A stretch of 64,000 bases of DNA from Streptomyces sp. NBC_01750 (GCF_035918095.1 NZ_CP109137.1:2296001-2360000), one strand, 5' to 3'. Positions 25,068 through 34,773 are shown, numbered from the stretch's first letter. Notes: generated by a model not told the origin, from the letters alone. Numbers and translations are program-made.

Positions 25068-25171
25068 GGCCGGGCGGTGGTCGCTCGTCCCCGTCGCGTC
25101 GGGGGCATGGCGCGACCTACTGAACGCCACCTTCTGAATCAGCCGTCCCGGCATCTTGCGAGACTGGGGCG

Positions 25172-27772
25172 GTGATCCGCGAAGACGTCCTCGCCGGCCT
25201 GCCCGTACAGAGCGCCGTACCCGCGCTCGGGCGTGCGCTCGACACGCACGGCTGCGCGGTGCTGTGCGCGCCGCCCGGGACCGGCAAGACCACGCTCGTA
25301 CCGCTGGTGCTGTCCGGGCTGGTGGGTGGCGGTCCTGTGCGGCGTGTGGTGGTCGCCGAGCCGCGGCGGATCGCGGCGCGTGCCGCGGCCCGGCGGATGG
25401 CGTGGCTGCTCGGCGAGCAGGTCGGCGGGAAGGTCGGTTTCACCGTGCGCGGCGAGCGGGTCGTGGGGCGCGGGACGGTGGTGGAGGTCGTGACCACCGG
25501 TGTGCTGCTGCAGCGGCTGCAGCGCGACCAGGAGCTGGCCGGGGTCGACGTGGTGATCCTCGACGAGTGCCACGAGCGGCACCTGGACGCGGACACCGTG
25601 GCCGCGTTTCTTCTGGATGTACGGGCCGCGCTGCGGCCGGAGCTGCGGCTGGTCGCGGCCTCGGCGACCACGGACGCGCAGGGCTGGGCGCGGCTGCTCG
25701 GCGATGCGCCGGTGGTGGAGGCGGCCGGGATCGCACATCCGGTGGAAGTGGTCTGGGCGCCGCCGCCGCAGCCCGTGCGGCCGCCGCACGGCATGCGGGT
25801 CGATCCGGCGCTGCTGACGCATGTGGCCTCGGTGGTGCGGCGGGCGCTGGCCGAGCGCGCGGGCGATGTGTTGTGTTTCCTTCCCGGAGTGGGTGAGATC
25901 GGCCGGGTCGCGAGGCAGTTGGCGGAGATCGGGGCGGAGGTGCTCCAGGTCCACGGGCGAGCCCCGGCGGCGGTGCAGGACGCGGTGCTCGCGGGCTCTT
26001 CGGAAGGACGGAGGGTGGTGCTGGCCACCTCGGTCGCGGAATCGAGCCTGACGGTGCCAGGAGTGCGGATCGTCGTGGATGCGGGTCTGGCGCGCGAGCC
26101 GCGTACCGATCACGCACGGGGCCTGAGCGCGCTGACCACACTGCGGGCCTCGCAGGCGACGGCGCGGCAGCGCGGGGGGCGGGCCGGCCGCGAGGCTCCT
26201 GGCACGGTGTACCGCTGCTGGACCGAGGCGGAGGACGCCAGGCTGACTCGCTTCCCTTCGCCCGAGATCAAGGTTGCCGACCTGACGGCGTTCGCGCTGC
26301 AGGCGGCGTGCTGGGGCGATCCGACGGCCTCCGGCCTGGCGCTGCTCGACCCGCCTCCGGCCGGCGCGCTGGCCGCGGCGCATTCGGTTCTTGCCGCCAT
26401 CGGCGCGCTGGACGCGGCGGGCCGGGCGACCGAACGGGGCGTGCGGATGGCCCGGCTGGGCCTGCATCCGCGGCTGGCGCGGGCGCTGCTGGACGGCGCG
26501 CATGAGGTGGGCGCGCGCCGGGCGGCCGAGGTGGTCGCGCTGCTCAGTGAGGAGCCGCCGCGGGAGTACGGCGACGACCTGGCCACGGCCTGGCGCACGG
26601 CGCGCCGTGGTGGCGACGGGTATGCGGGGCGCTGGCGGCAGGAGGCCCGGCGGCTGGCGTCGTCGCTGCCCGGTCCCCACCCTGCCCCTTCCTCTTCCGA
26701 CGCTTCCTCCTCAGACACTTCGCGGCTCGGCAGTGGGCGGGGCTCCGCCCCGGACTCCGCGCCTCGATCGCCGGCGGGGCCTGGTTCCGACGACGCCGTC
26801 GCCGGCCTCGTCGCGGCGCTCGCGTTTCCCGAGCGGGTGGCCCGTGCCCGGGGCGAGGGCGCGTTTCTGATGGCCTCCGGGACCGGGGGCGAGCTCGCCG
26901 ACGGGTCGCGGCTGCGCAGCGCGCCCTGGCTCGCCGTCGCCGTCGCGGACCGGCCCGCGCACGCCGCCTCGGCGCGTGTGCGCCTCGCCGCCGTCATCGA
27001 CGAGGACACGGCGCGTACTGCCGCATCGCATCTGCTCGTCGCAGGCGAGGAGGTCCACTGGGAGAACGGCGATGTCGTCGCCCGCGAGGTGGAGCGGCTC
27101 GGGGCCGTCGAGCTCTCCGTGCGCGCGCTGAAGAATCCGGACCCCGCTCTGGTACGCGAAGCCCTGCTCGAGGGGCTGCGGCGCGAGGGGCTCCAGTTGC
27201 TGCGCTGGACGCGGGAGGCGCAGAGCCTGCGCGAGCGGCTCGCCTTTCTGCACCGGGAGCTGGGCGCGCCCTGGCCGGATGTGTCGGATGCCGCGCTGCC
27301 GGACCGTACCGATGAGTGGCTGGAACCGGAGCTGTCCAGGGCCCGGCGGCGGGCCGATCTCGGGCGTATCCAGGCCGGTCAGGCGCTGCAGCGGCTGCTG
27401 CCATGGGCGAGCGGCGACGCGGCCCGGCTCGATGAGCTGGCGCCGGAGCGGATCGAGGTGCCGAGCGGCTCGCGGATCCGGGTGGAGTACGGCGGGGCTC
27501 AGCCGGTCCTGGCCGTGAAGCTCCAGGAGCTGTTCGGTCTTCGGGAGACTCCCACGGTCTCGGGCGTGCCGGTGCTGGTGCATCTGCTCTCCCCCGCCGG
27601 ACGGCCCGCGGCGGTCACCGCGGACCTGGCGTCCTTCTGGAAGGACGGATACCGGTCCGTACGCGCGGAGTTGCGCGGTCGCTACCCCAAGCATCCCTGG
27701 CCCGAGGACCCGTCAACGGCGGAGCCGACCCGGCACACCAAGGCGCGGCTCGGCAGGGAAGCCGGAAGCTGA
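25172..27772 (+). CDS. hrpB: ATP-dependent helicase HrpB
   Basis: An 866-residue DExH-box helicase. Walker A is LCAPPGTGKTTLVPLVLSG near residue 32, and motif II is VVILDECHERHLDADTVAAF (DECH). Motif III is LRLVAASATTDAQ, motif V VLATSVAESSLTVPGVRIVV, and motif VI ATARQRGGRAGREAPGTVYR. The C-terminal HrpB domain, with VHLLSPAGRPAAVTADLASFW, PKHPWPEDP and KARLG, confirms the subfamily. The cellular role of bacterial HrpB is not well defined; RNA helicase activity is expected. A Ser/Pro/Gly-rich low-complexity insertion lies near residues 510-545. Confidence 0.93.
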   Translation: MIREDVLAGLPVQSAVPALGRALDTHGCAVLCAPPGTGKTTLVPLVLSGLVGGGPVRRVVVAEPRRIAARAAARRMAWLLGEQVGGKVGFTVRGERVVGRGTVVEVVTTGVLLQRLQRDQELAGVDVVILDECHERHLDADTVAAFLLDVRAALRPELRLVAASATTDAQGWARLLGDAPVVEAAGIAHPVEVVWAPPPQPVRPPHGMRVDPALLTHVASVVRRALAERAGDVLCFLPGVGEIGRVARQLAEIGAEVLQVHGRAPAAVQDAVLAGSSEGRRVVLATSVAESSLTVPGVRIVVDAGLAREPRTDHARGLSALTTLRASQATARQRGGRAGREAPGTVYRCWTEAEDARLTRFPSPEIKVADLTAFALQAACWGDPTASGLALLDPPPAGALAAAHSVLAAIGALDAAGRATERGVRMARLGLHPRLARALLDGAHEVGARRAAEVVALLSEEPPREYGDDLATAWRTARRGGDGYAGRWRQEARRLASSLPGPHPAPSSSDASSSDTSRLGSGRGSAPDSAPRSPAGPGSDDAVAGLVAALAFPERVARARGEGAFLMASGTGGELADGSRLRSAPWLAVAVADRPAHAASARVRLAAVIDEDTARTAASHLLVAGEEVHWENGDVVAREVERLGAVELSVRALKNPDPALVREALLEGLRREGLQLLRWTREAQSLRERLAFLHRELGAPWPDVSDAALPDRTDEWLEPELSRARRRADLGRIQAGQALQRLLPWASGDAARLDELAPERIEVPSGSRIRVEYGGAQPVLAVKLQELFGLRETPTVSGVPVLVHLLSPAGRPAAVTADLASFWKDGYRSVRAELRGRYPKHPWPEDPSTAEPTRHTKARLGREAGS

Positions 27773-27850
27773 TCCGGGGCCGATCCGGGGCCGATCCGGG
27801 GCCGATCCGGAGCGGATCACGGCCTGATCAGCCGATCCGGGGCTGATCAC
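27771..27850 (+). repeat. gatccgg-type short tandem repeats after hrpB
   Basis: Four 11-bp units of gatccggggcc start at the hrpB stop codon, followed by degenerate copies (gatccggagcg, gatcacggcct, gatcagccgatccgg, ggctgatcacggg) to about 27850. The array lies between convergent hrpB and DUF3068 genes. The unit is partly palindromic, so transcripts could fold. Confidence 0.75.
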
Positions 27851-27881
27851 GGGAGCCGAGGGGGCGGGCCGCAGGGTGCGG

Positions 27882-28871
27882 TCAGGCGGGGACCGGCTCC
27901 GGCTCGCGCTCCTCGGCCGGGGCGCGCGGCCGCCGGCCGCGCGCCTCGAGGACCAGCGCGAGGGCCAGCAGTCCACCGCCCAGGAGCAGGAAGCCCCAGG
28001 GCAGGTACGAGGTCATCAGCAGCACCAACTGTCGCTGGGACTTGACCAGTTCGACAGTGGAGTCCACATAGTCCGGGCGCATCCTCACATGCCCGGCGAA
28101 CGCGGTCACTTTGTCCCGGCCGCCCAGCAGCGTGCCGCCGCGCAGCTCCTCCCGGTGGATCTCCTCGCCGTTCACGGGACCGCCGGTGACCGGGTCGACC
28201 CAGAACATCCGCTTGGTGGTGTACCAGCGGGTGGTGCCGGTCTGCTTCTCCAGCGTGGTCGCGTCGACGCCGGGAATCGGCATCTTTCTCGGGTACGGCA
28301 CTTTGGTCCACGGGATGGTCTGCTCGAAGTAGTAGACGTCGAGCCCGCGGAACTTCTTCGTCCCCTTGTAGTGGATGGGCGCCGACGTACGGGCCTGGGC
28401 GTCGAAGTACTGGTAGTCCCGCTTCTCGGTGAGGAACGGCCACTTGAACTCGATGCCCTCGCGCCGCACCGCGTCGCCGTCGACCATTTCGCCGGTGGCG
28501 TGCACGGGCGCCTGGCTGTGTGCGTCGAAGATGTAGCGCTCGGGGATCTGGGAGACCATCTTGCCGTCGGGCCCCTGGACGTAGGAGAGCGAGTCCCAGA
28601 CAACGACGTCACGGCCGGCGCTGCGCTCGATCTTCTCGGACTCCTCCACATTGCCCTTGAGGGTCTGCACGATGGTGACCTTCTCGACCCGCTTCGCCTG
28701 CAGGGTGCCGTAGTCGAGCAGGGTCGCGGGCTTCGCCTCCAGCACCATCTCCTGGTACTGGCTGGGCGGGATCTTCACCAGCCGAGGGAAGGCGTACCAG
28801 CGCAGCAGTGGCGAGAGCGCGGTGAAGAAGACGGCGAAGGCGAGGAGTACGAGGCTGGCTCTGCGGCGCAT
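27882..28871 (-). CDS. DUF3068 (PorA-like) membrane protein
   Basis: A 329-residue protein with an N-terminal membrane segment (SLVLLAFAVFFTALSPLLRW) and a C-terminal one (LVLLMTSYLPWGFLLLGGGL), the standard DUF3068 plan with a large extracytoplasmic domain between. Recognised segments are KIPPSQYQEMVLEAKPATLL, VQGPDGKMVSQIPERYIFD, FKWPFLTEKRDYQYFDAQAR and YYFEQTIPWTKVPYPRKMP. The family is sometimes called porin PorA family, but a porin role in Streptomyces is unproven. It is 12 bases downstream of the SPW_0924 gene and probably co-transcribed with it. Confidence 0.88.
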   Translation of the reverse strand: MRRRASLVLLAFAVFFTALSPLLRWYAFPRLVKIPPSQYQEMVLEAKPATLLDYGTLQAKRVEKVTIVQTLKGNVEESEKIERSAGRDVVVWDSLSYVQGPDGKMVSQIPERYIFDAHSQAPVHATGEMVDGDAVRREGIEFKWPFLTEKRDYQYFDAQARTSAPIHYKGTKKFRGLDVYYFEQTIPWTKVPYPRKMPIPGVDATTLEKQTGTTRWYTTKRMFWVDPVTGGPVNGEEIHREELRGGTLLGGRDKVTAFAGHVRMRPDYVDSTVELVKSQRQLVLLMTSYLPWGFLLLGGGLLALALVLEARGRRPRAPAEEREPEPVPA

Positions 28872-28883
28872 GGTCCGGCCCTC

Positions 28884-29021
28884 CTACTTCTTGGGGCCCG
28901 GGACGGTGGTCAGCAGCGGCTCGGGCGAGGTCTCGCCGGGAGGGGCGCCGATCGCGGTGATGGTGAGGACGAGGGCGAAGGCGGCGGCCAGCCCGAGGGC
29001 GGCGGCGACGAGGGCACGCAT
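28884..29021 (-). CDS. SPW_0924 family small protein
   Basis: A 45-residue peptide, MRALVAAALGLAAAFALVLT followed by ITAIGAPPGETSPEPLLTTV, with one N-terminal membrane segment or signal peptide and a short conserved tail. I recognise it as the SPW_0924 family found across Streptomyces. Its function is unknown. It precedes the DUF3068 gene by 12 bases, suggesting joint expression. Confidence 0.8.
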   Translation of the reverse strand: MRALVAAALGLAAAFALVLTITAIGAPPGETSPEPLLTTVPGPKK

Positions 29022-29153
29022 GCTCGGCCTCCCGGGGAGTTCGGATCGGACCCCGTATCCGGATCGGATTCGGATCTGATACGGCGTCAGGGCGAGGGCA
29101 CCGTAGCAATCCGGCCGCGAGATGAGAACACGTTGCACCGCCGGCACATCGAA

Positions 29154-29186
29154 CCGCCCCTCTGCCCTGTCACGGCAGAGGGGCGG
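29154..29186 (-). terminator. hairpin terminator after the lytic transglycosylase gene
   Basis: A perfect 13-bp stem (29154-29166 with 29174-29186) and a 7-nt loop, GC-rich, starting 35 bases after the stop of the minus-strand transglycosylase gene. It has no long T-tract, as is common for Streptomyces terminators. Confidence 0.75.
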
Positions 29187-29221
29187 TGCGGGAGCGCAGT
29201 CCGGCGGGTCCGGCGGCCGGG

Positions 29222-30895
29222 TCAGGCAGCCGGTGCGGCAACCTTGAGCTCAATGGTCACGGTCGCGCCGCCGGCGGTGGTGAGACGGAGCAGGAAGGTG
29301 CCCGTCGCATCGTCCGCATAGATCTTCGGGAGCTTCAGGACTCCGTTGGGGTCGGTCTTCAGCTCGGTGAGCGTGCGGACCGTCTTGCCGTCGGCGTCCT
29401 TGAAGTACGGACCCTTGTCGTTGACTGCCGGGTCGTCCGCGGCGGTGATCATGGTGGCGGTCACCGCCACACCCGAGGCGATGGCGCCCTTGTAGGTGGC
29501 CTTGACCTCGACGGCGTCTGCGAACTCGGTGCCGGGGGCGGCGGTCAGAACCTTTTCCTCGGTCCTCGCGATCGCGTCCGCGGCCCGGACTGTGACGGTC
29601 GCGGTGAAGTCGACGACGGGCACCCGTGGGCCCACCACCTTGGCCCGGACCGTGAACGTGCCGGTCTTCTCACCGGCCTGGAGGACCGGTGCCGTGACCG
29701 TTCCGTCCGCCCCGGTGTGGAGGACGACGCTCTTCTTCCCGCCGGCGAAAAGGGCATCCGTGTCGCCGACGATCTCGAAGCCCACGGCCTGCAGCGGGAC
29801 GGTCCGGCCTGCGGCGTTCTTCACCCGCACCGTGGGCCGCGCGGTGAACTCGTGGCCGGCCATGGCGGCCAGCTCCGTGGTGCCCGCGTCCTCGAGACGG
29901 GTGACGGGCGAGGGACTCGGCGTCGGCGTCGGCGTGGGGGTCGGGGTCGGGGTGGGCTTTCCGCCCGGGCCACCCGGTTTCGACGGCGAGGGAGTCGGGG
30001 TCGGGGTCGGGCCGGTGCTGCCGGGAGTGGACGGGGCCGGCGTGGGAATGTGGGTCGGCGCAGGCACCGAACTGTCGGGTGTCCTGCCGACCGGCAGCAC
30101 ACCGGTGCCGTCCGGCACCCCATGGGTGCCGCGCTTGTAGTACTCGAACCAGGACAGGACCGTACGCAGATACTCCTGCGAGTGGTTGTAGCCGAGGATC
30201 GCGCGGTCGAGGTGGGTCTTGACCGCCAGGTCGCGGCCGTCGGCGCAGAGGTAGCGTCCCGCGGCGAGCGCGGCGTCATAGATGTTGTTGGGGTCCCTGC
30301 GTCCGTCGCTATTGGCGTCCTCGCCCCACTTTTCCCAGGTGGAGGGGATGAACTGCATCGGGCCGACCGCGCGGTCGTGCGTCGCGTCGCCGTCGTAGGC
30401 GCCGTTGTCGGTGTCCGATATGTTCGCGAAGCCGACGCCGTTGAGGACCGGCCCGAGGATCGGGGAGAGCGTGGTGCCGTTGGCGTCGACGTTGCCGCCG
30501 CGAGCCTGTCCGGACTCCACCTTGCCGATCGCGGCGAGCAGTTGCCACGGGACATGGCAGCCGGGATCCGAGCCCGCGATGGTCTGCTCGGCCTGCTTGT
30601 AGGCCGCGAGGACGGTAGCCGGTATGCCCGCTTCGGCCGTGCCTGTCGCGGGCAGATCTATCGAAGTACCCGGTTTGTCAGGCGTGTTCAGCGGCGGAAG
30701 GTCGGTGTAGTACGGGGAGTTGCCGGTGACCGGGGTGCCGGGGGGCGGGGTCGCCTCGGACGCTTCCCGACTGCCGCCCGAGGCGGCGTGCGTGACGCCG
30801 GGCGCCTGCGAGGCGGAGAGTGCGGCCACGGCAACCGCGGCAACCGCGGTCGTCGTCGCTCCCTTGCGCAGTCGGCGGCCGAATTGCGCTGCCAT
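29222..30895 (-). CDS. secreted lytic transglycosylase domain protein
   Basis: A 557-residue protein. A signal peptide (MAAQFGRRLRKGATTTAVAA to the HAASG region) leads to a soluble lytic transglycosylase domain around residues 95-260, with WQLLAAIGKVESGQARGGNV carrying the catalytic Glu and AVGPMQFIPSTWEKWGEDAN the GxMQF substrate motif. It cleaves peptidoglycan glycan strands. NIYDAALAAGRYLCADGRDL and AILGYNHSQEYLRTVLSWFE complete the domain. A Pro/Thr repeat linker (PTPTPTP) follows, then two or three Ig/Big-like beta domains to the C-terminus, likely extending the catalytic domain from the surface. Confidence 0.9.
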   Translation of the reverse strand: MAAQFGRRLRKGATTTAVAAVAVAALSASQAPGVTHAASGGSREASEATPPPGTPVTGNSPYYTDLPPLNTPDKPGTSIDLPATGTAEAGIPATVLAAYKQAEQTIAGSDPGCHVPWQLLAAIGKVESGQARGGNVDANGTTLSPILGPVLNGVGFANISDTDNGAYDGDATHDRAVGPMQFIPSTWEKWGEDANSDGRRDPNNIYDAALAAGRYLCADGRDLAVKTHLDRAILGYNHSQEYLRTVLSWFEYYKRGTHGVPDGTGVLPVGRTPDSSVPAPTHIPTPAPSTPGSTGPTPTPTPSPSKPGGPGGKPTPTPTPTPTPTPSPSPVTRLEDAGTTELAAMAGHEFTARPTVRVKNAAGRTVPLQAVGFEIVGDTDALFAGGKKSVVLHTGADGTVTAPVLQAGEKTGTFTVRAKVVGPRVPVVDFTATVTVRAADAIARTEEKVLTAAPGTEFADAVEVKATYKGAIASGVAVTATMITAADDPAVNDKGPYFKDADGKTVRTLTELKTDPNGVLKLPKIYADDATGTFLLRLTTAGGATVTIELKVAAPAA

Positions 30896-31092
30896 ACGTC
30901 TGTTCCCTCCCCGTCGGCGGTTGTTCGCGCTCCCCAGCGCGGACTCACGTGACCCTACGACAACTACGGGCCGCGGGACACCGGACCTTGACCGTTTTTC
31001 ACCCAGCCGCCACCTCCCGGTCGCCCGGATTCCGGATCGGCAACATCACGCATACTGGGCGCCATTGATCGACGACGGTCCAGGGGGACACC

Positions 31093-31950
31093 ATGCCGTT
31101 CACGCTGAGCCATGCCGCGGCGGTGCTGCCGGGCATCAGGAGAGACGGGACCGCGCGCGGACCGCTCGTCGCGTCGGCACTCGTCGCCGGCTCGTTCGCC
31201 CCCGACATGACCTACTTCGCCGACACCGCGATCCCGGGCGCCATGGAGTTCGGCGATGTGACGCACTCGGTGGTCGGCATCTTCACGGTGGACGTGCTGA
31301 TCGCCGCGGCGCTGACGGGGGTGTGGCTTCTGCTGCGCGAGCCGCTGCTGGCCCTGGTGCCGCACGCGTGGCGCGGCAGGGCCTACGCCTTTGTCCGGGG
31401 ACAGGACTGGCATGGGCGTGGACTCCCCACGCTCGCGGCCCTGTTCTATGTCTCGGCCGTCCTCGGATCGACCACCCATGTGGTGTGGGACAGCTTCACT
31501 CATCTGGACCGCTGGGGCATGAAGGTCTTCCCGCTGCTCGGCGAGGTGGTGGCGGGCTTCCCGATGTATCTCTACTTCCAGTACGGCGGCTCCGCGCTCG
31601 CCCTGCTGGTCCTCGGCTGGTTCACCGGGTCCGCCCTGTGGCGGCAGCCCCGCTCCCAGGCGCCCGACTCCCTCCCCGTACTGCACGGGCGGGAGCGGTG
31701 GTGGGCCTGGGCGCTGCTGGCGGGGTGCGTGGCGGCCGGGGGCGTGCACCGGTGCCTGCGCTGGTACGCGTACTGGGGAGAGATCCACACGCCGCTCGAC
31801 ATCATCCCGACGGCGTGCTTCGGGGCGGGCGCGGGTCTCGCCCTGGGGCTGGTGCTGTATGCCGTGGGGGTGCGGCTGCGGCACCGCTCGCGCGCGGACG
31901 CTCCCGGCTCCTCGCTGCCGCCGGTGCGTTCCGGCAGGGGATCGGGCTGA
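31093..31950 (+). CDS. DUF4184 family membrane protein
   Basis: A 285-residue membrane protein of the DUF4184 family. The N-terminal MPFTLSHAAAVLPGIRRDG, GSFAPDMTYFAD and THSVVGIFTVD carry conserved His and Asp residues like those of metal-dependent membrane hydrolases. TTHVVWDSFTHLDRWG is the second conserved His/Asp cluster. About six hydrophobic helices are seen. The activity is unknown. Confidence 0.88.
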   Translation: MPFTLSHAAAVLPGIRRDGTARGPLVASALVAGSFAPDMTYFADTAIPGAMEFGDVTHSVVGIFTVDVLIAAALTGVWLLLREPLLALVPHAWRGRAYAFVRGQDWHGRGLPTLAALFYVSAVLGSTTHVVWDSFTHLDRWGMKVFPLLGEVVAGFPMYLYFQYGGSALALLVLGWFTGSALWRQPRSQAPDSLPVLHGRERWWAWALLAGCVAAGGVHRCLRWYAYWGEIHTPLDIIPTACFGAGAGLALGLVLYAVGVRLRHRSRADAPGSSLPPVRSGRGSG

Positions 31951-31977
31951 TCCCGAGCCGGAAGGCACACGGTCCGG

Positions 31978-34686
31978 TCAGTGCGCGGCGGACTCCCAGT
32001 CGGGGCCGACGCCGACCGAGACGTCCAGCGGTGCGCGCAGGGACACGGCCGAGGACATCTCTCTGCGGACCAGTTCCTCAACCCGGTCGCGCTCGCCCGG
32101 CGAGACCTCCAGGACGATTTCGTCGTGGACCTGGAGCAGCAGCCGGGTGGAGAGCTTCGCCTCGCGCAGGGCCCGGTCCACGTTCAGCATCGCGATCTTG
32201 ACGATGTCCGCGGCCGTGCCCTGGATCGGGGCGTTGAGCGCCATCCGCTCGGCGGCCTCGCGGCGCTGCCGGTTGTCGCTGTTGAGGTCGGGGAGATAGC
32301 GGCGTCGGCCGAGCATCGTCTCCGTGTATCCCGTGGCGCGGGCCTCGTCGACGGCGCGGCGCAGATAGTCGCGGACTCCGCCGAACCGCTCGAAGTAGGT
32401 GTCCATCAGGCCGCGCGCCTCGGCCGCCTCGATGTTCAGCTGCTGGGAGAGGCCGAACGCCGAGAGGCCGTACGCCAGTCCGTACGACATGGCCTTGATC
32501 TTGCGGCGCATCTCCGCGTCGACCGCGGACCGCTCCACGGCGAACACCTGGGAGGCGACGGTGGTGTGCAGGTCCTCACCGGAGGCGAACGCTTCCAGCA
32601 GGCCTTCGTCCTCGGACAGATGCGCCATCACGCGCAGCTCGATCTGGCTGTAGTCGGCGGTCATCAGCGACTCGAAGCCCTCGCCGACGACAAAGCCGTG
32701 GCGGATGGCGCGGCCCTCGTCCGTGCGCACCGGCACATTCTGGAGATTCGGGTCGGTGGAGGAGAGCCGGCCGGTCGCGGCCACGATCTGGCTGAAGCTG
32801 GTGTGGATACGGCCGTCGGCCGCGATCGTCTTGATCAGGCCCTCGACGGTGGAGCGCAGCCGGGCCTGTTCACGGTGGCGCAGCATGATGACCGGCAGCT
32901 CGTGCTCGGTCTGGGCCGCCAGCCAGGCCAGCGCGTCCGCGTCGGTGGTGTAACCGGTCTTGGTCTTCTTGGTCTTGGGGAGATTCAGCTCGCCGAAGAA
33001 GACTTCCTGCAGCTGCTTGGGCGAGCCGAGGTTGAACTCGTGCCCGACGGCGGCGTGCGCCTCCTTCACCGCCTGCTGCACGGCACCCCCGAACTGCTGC
33101 TCCATCGCTTCCAGATGGGAGCGGTCGGCCGCGATGCCGTGCCGCTCCATCCGGGCCAGCAGCTCCGAAGTGGGCAGCTCGATATCGTGCAGCAGGTCGG
33201 CCGCACCGACCTCGATCAGCCGGGCGGTGAACGCTTCGCCGAGGTCGAGGACCGCGCGGGCCTGCGCCATCAGGGCGTCGGCCTCGGCCTGTTCGTCCGA
33301 GCCGAAGGCGAGCTGGCCGTCGGCGGCGGCCGGGGCGAGCTCACGGCCCAGATACTCGACGGCGAGCGCGTCCAGCGCGAAGGAGCGGCGGCCGGGCTTG
33401 ACCAGATAGGCGGCGAGCGCGGTGTCCATGGTGACGCCGTCGACGCTCCAGCCGTGCTCGGGGAAGACCCGCATGGCGCCCTTGGCGTTGTGCATGACCT
33501 TCGGCCGGCCGGCGTCCGCGAGCCAGTCGGCGAAGGCCCGCTCGTCGGCCTCGTTCAGCTGGGTGGGGTCGAACCAGGCGGCAGGTCCCGCGGCCGTGGC
33601 GAGCGCGATCTCGGCGACGCTGCCGGTGCCCAGTGCCCAGGTGTCGACGGTGGCCACGCCGAGCGGCTGCCCGCCGTGCTGCTCGAGCCAGGGGGCGAGC
33701 TCGCCGGTGGAGAGCACCGTGCCGTCCAGCTCGACGCCGGCGGCGGGGGCCGGGGCCTCCTCTTCCTCGGCGCCCGGGTCGACCGCGAGGAGCCGCTCGC
33801 GCAGGCTCGGGTTGCGGATCTCCAGGACCTCCAGGAACCCCTTCAGCGCGCTCCTGTCGTACGGCGCGCGCTCGAGGTCGGCGACGGCCTTCGGCAGCTC
33901 CACGTCCCGCACCAGCTCGGTGAGGTGGCGGTTGAGCTTGACGGAGTCCAGGTGGTCGCGGAGGGCCTGCCCGACCTTGCCCTTGACCTCCTCTGCGCGC
34001 TCCATCAGCTCCGCGAACGAACCGAACTGGCTGATCCACTTCGTGGCGGTCTTCTCACCGACACCCGGGATGCCCGGCAGGTTGTCCGAGGGGTCGCCCC
34101 GCAGGGCGGCGAAGTCCGGGTACTGCTGAGGCGTGAGGCCGTACTTCTCCTCGACCTTCTCCGGGGTGAAGCGGGTCAGCTCGGAGACGCCCTTGGTGGG
34201 GTAGAGCACGGTGGTGTGCTCGCTGACCAGCTGGAAGGAGTCGCGGTCGCCGGTGACGATCAGCACTTCGAAGCCGGCGGCCTCGGCCTGGGTGGCGAGG
34301 GTGGCGATGATGTCGTCCGCCTCGAAGCCGTCCACCGCGAACCGCACGGCGTTCATGGTGTCCAGGAGCTCACCGATCAGCTCGACCTGGCCCTTGAACT
34401 CGTCCGGGGTCTTGGAGCGGTTCGCCTTGTACTCGGGGAAGTCCTGCGAGCGCCACGTCTTGCGTGAGACGTCGAAAGCCACCGCGAAATGCGTGGGCGA
34501 CTCGTCGCGCAGCGTGTTCGCCAGCATCGACGCGAAGCCGTAGATGGCGTTGGTCGGCTGACCGGTCGCGGTCGTGAAATTCTCCGCGGGCAGCGCGAAG
34601 AACGCCCGGTACGCCAAGGAGTGCCCGTCCATGAGGAGCAGGCGCGGTCGGTTGTCTGGGGTCTTCTTCGATGCCGTCTCAGCCAC
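31978..34686 (-). CDS. polA: DNA polymerase I
   Basis: A 902-residue family-A polymerase acting in Okazaki-fragment processing and repair. The 5'-3' exonuclease domain (about 1-300) has RPRLLLMDGHSLAYRAFFAL, FEADDIIATLATQAEA and GDPSDNLPGIPGVGEKTATK. The central domain lacks the DxE exonuclease motif (LGVATVDTWALGTG), so proofreading is probably absent, as in other actinobacteria. The polymerase domain has DPNLQNVPVRTDEGRAIRHG, LMTADYSQIELRVMAHLSED (motif A), RRKIKAMSYGLAYGLSAFGL (motif B) and LLLQVHDEIVLEVSPGE (motif C). The GTG at 34686 begins the conserved AETASKK start; an in-frame ATG at 34716 is an alternative. Confidence 0.95.
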   Translation of the reverse strand: MAETASKKTPDNRPRLLLMDGHSLAYRAFFALPAENFTTATGQPTNAIYGFASMLANTLRDESPTHFAVAFDVSRKTWRSQDFPEYKANRSKTPDEFKGQVELIGELLDTMNAVRFAVDGFEADDIIATLATQAEAAGFEVLIVTGDRDSFQLVSEHTTVLYPTKGVSELTRFTPEKVEEKYGLTPQQYPDFAALRGDPSDNLPGIPGVGEKTATKWISQFGSFAELMERAEEVKGKVGQALRDHLDSVKLNRHLTELVRDVELPKAVADLERAPYDRSALKGFLEVLEIRNPSLRERLLAVDPGAEEEEAPAPAAGVELDGTVLSTGELAPWLEQHGGQPLGVATVDTWALGTGSVAEIALATAAGPAAWFDPTQLNEADERAFADWLADAGRPKVMHNAKGAMRVFPEHGWSVDGVTMDTALAAYLVKPGRRSFALDALAVEYLGRELAPAAADGQLAFGSDEQAEADALMAQARAVLDLGEAFTARLIEVGAADLLHDIELPTSELLARMERHGIAADRSHLEAMEQQFGGAVQQAVKEAHAAVGHEFNLGSPKQLQEVFFGELNLPKTKKTKTGYTTDADALAWLAAQTEHELPVIMLRHREQARLRSTVEGLIKTIAADGRIHTSFSQIVAATGRLSSTDPNLQNVPVRTDEGRAIRHGFVVGEGFESLMTADYSQIELRVMAHLSEDEGLLEAFASGEDLHTTVASQVFAVERSAVDAEMRRKIKAMSYGLAYGLSAFGLSQQLNIEAAEARGLMDTYFERFGGVRDYLRRAVDEARATGYTETMLGRRRYLPDLNSDNRQRREAAERMALNAPIQGTAADIVKIAMLNVDRALREAKLSTRLLLQVHDEIVLEVSPGERDRVEELVRREMSSAVSLRAPLDVSVGVGPDWESAAH

Positions 34687-34687
34687 G

Positions 34688-34740
34688 GCCCCGATCCTGC
34701 CACGTACCACTGACATTCCCGACCGTGGCAGGATCGGGGC
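34688..34740. promoter_or_regulatory. 17-bp perfect inverted repeat between polA and the FdhF-like gene
   Basis: The arms gccccgatcctgccacg (34688-34704) and cgtggcaggatcggggc (34724-34740) are perfect complements separated by 19 bases. The element fills most of the 87-base divergent gap, starting one base upstream of the polA GTG and ending 33 bases before the oxidoreductase ATG. It may be an operator for a dimeric regulator controlling both genes, or an mRNA hairpin covering the polA ribosome site. No matching regulator gene is adjacent. Confidence 0.65.
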
Positions 34741-34773
34741 ACCCAGCACGCCGCAGGCTCGAAGGAGAGCTCG

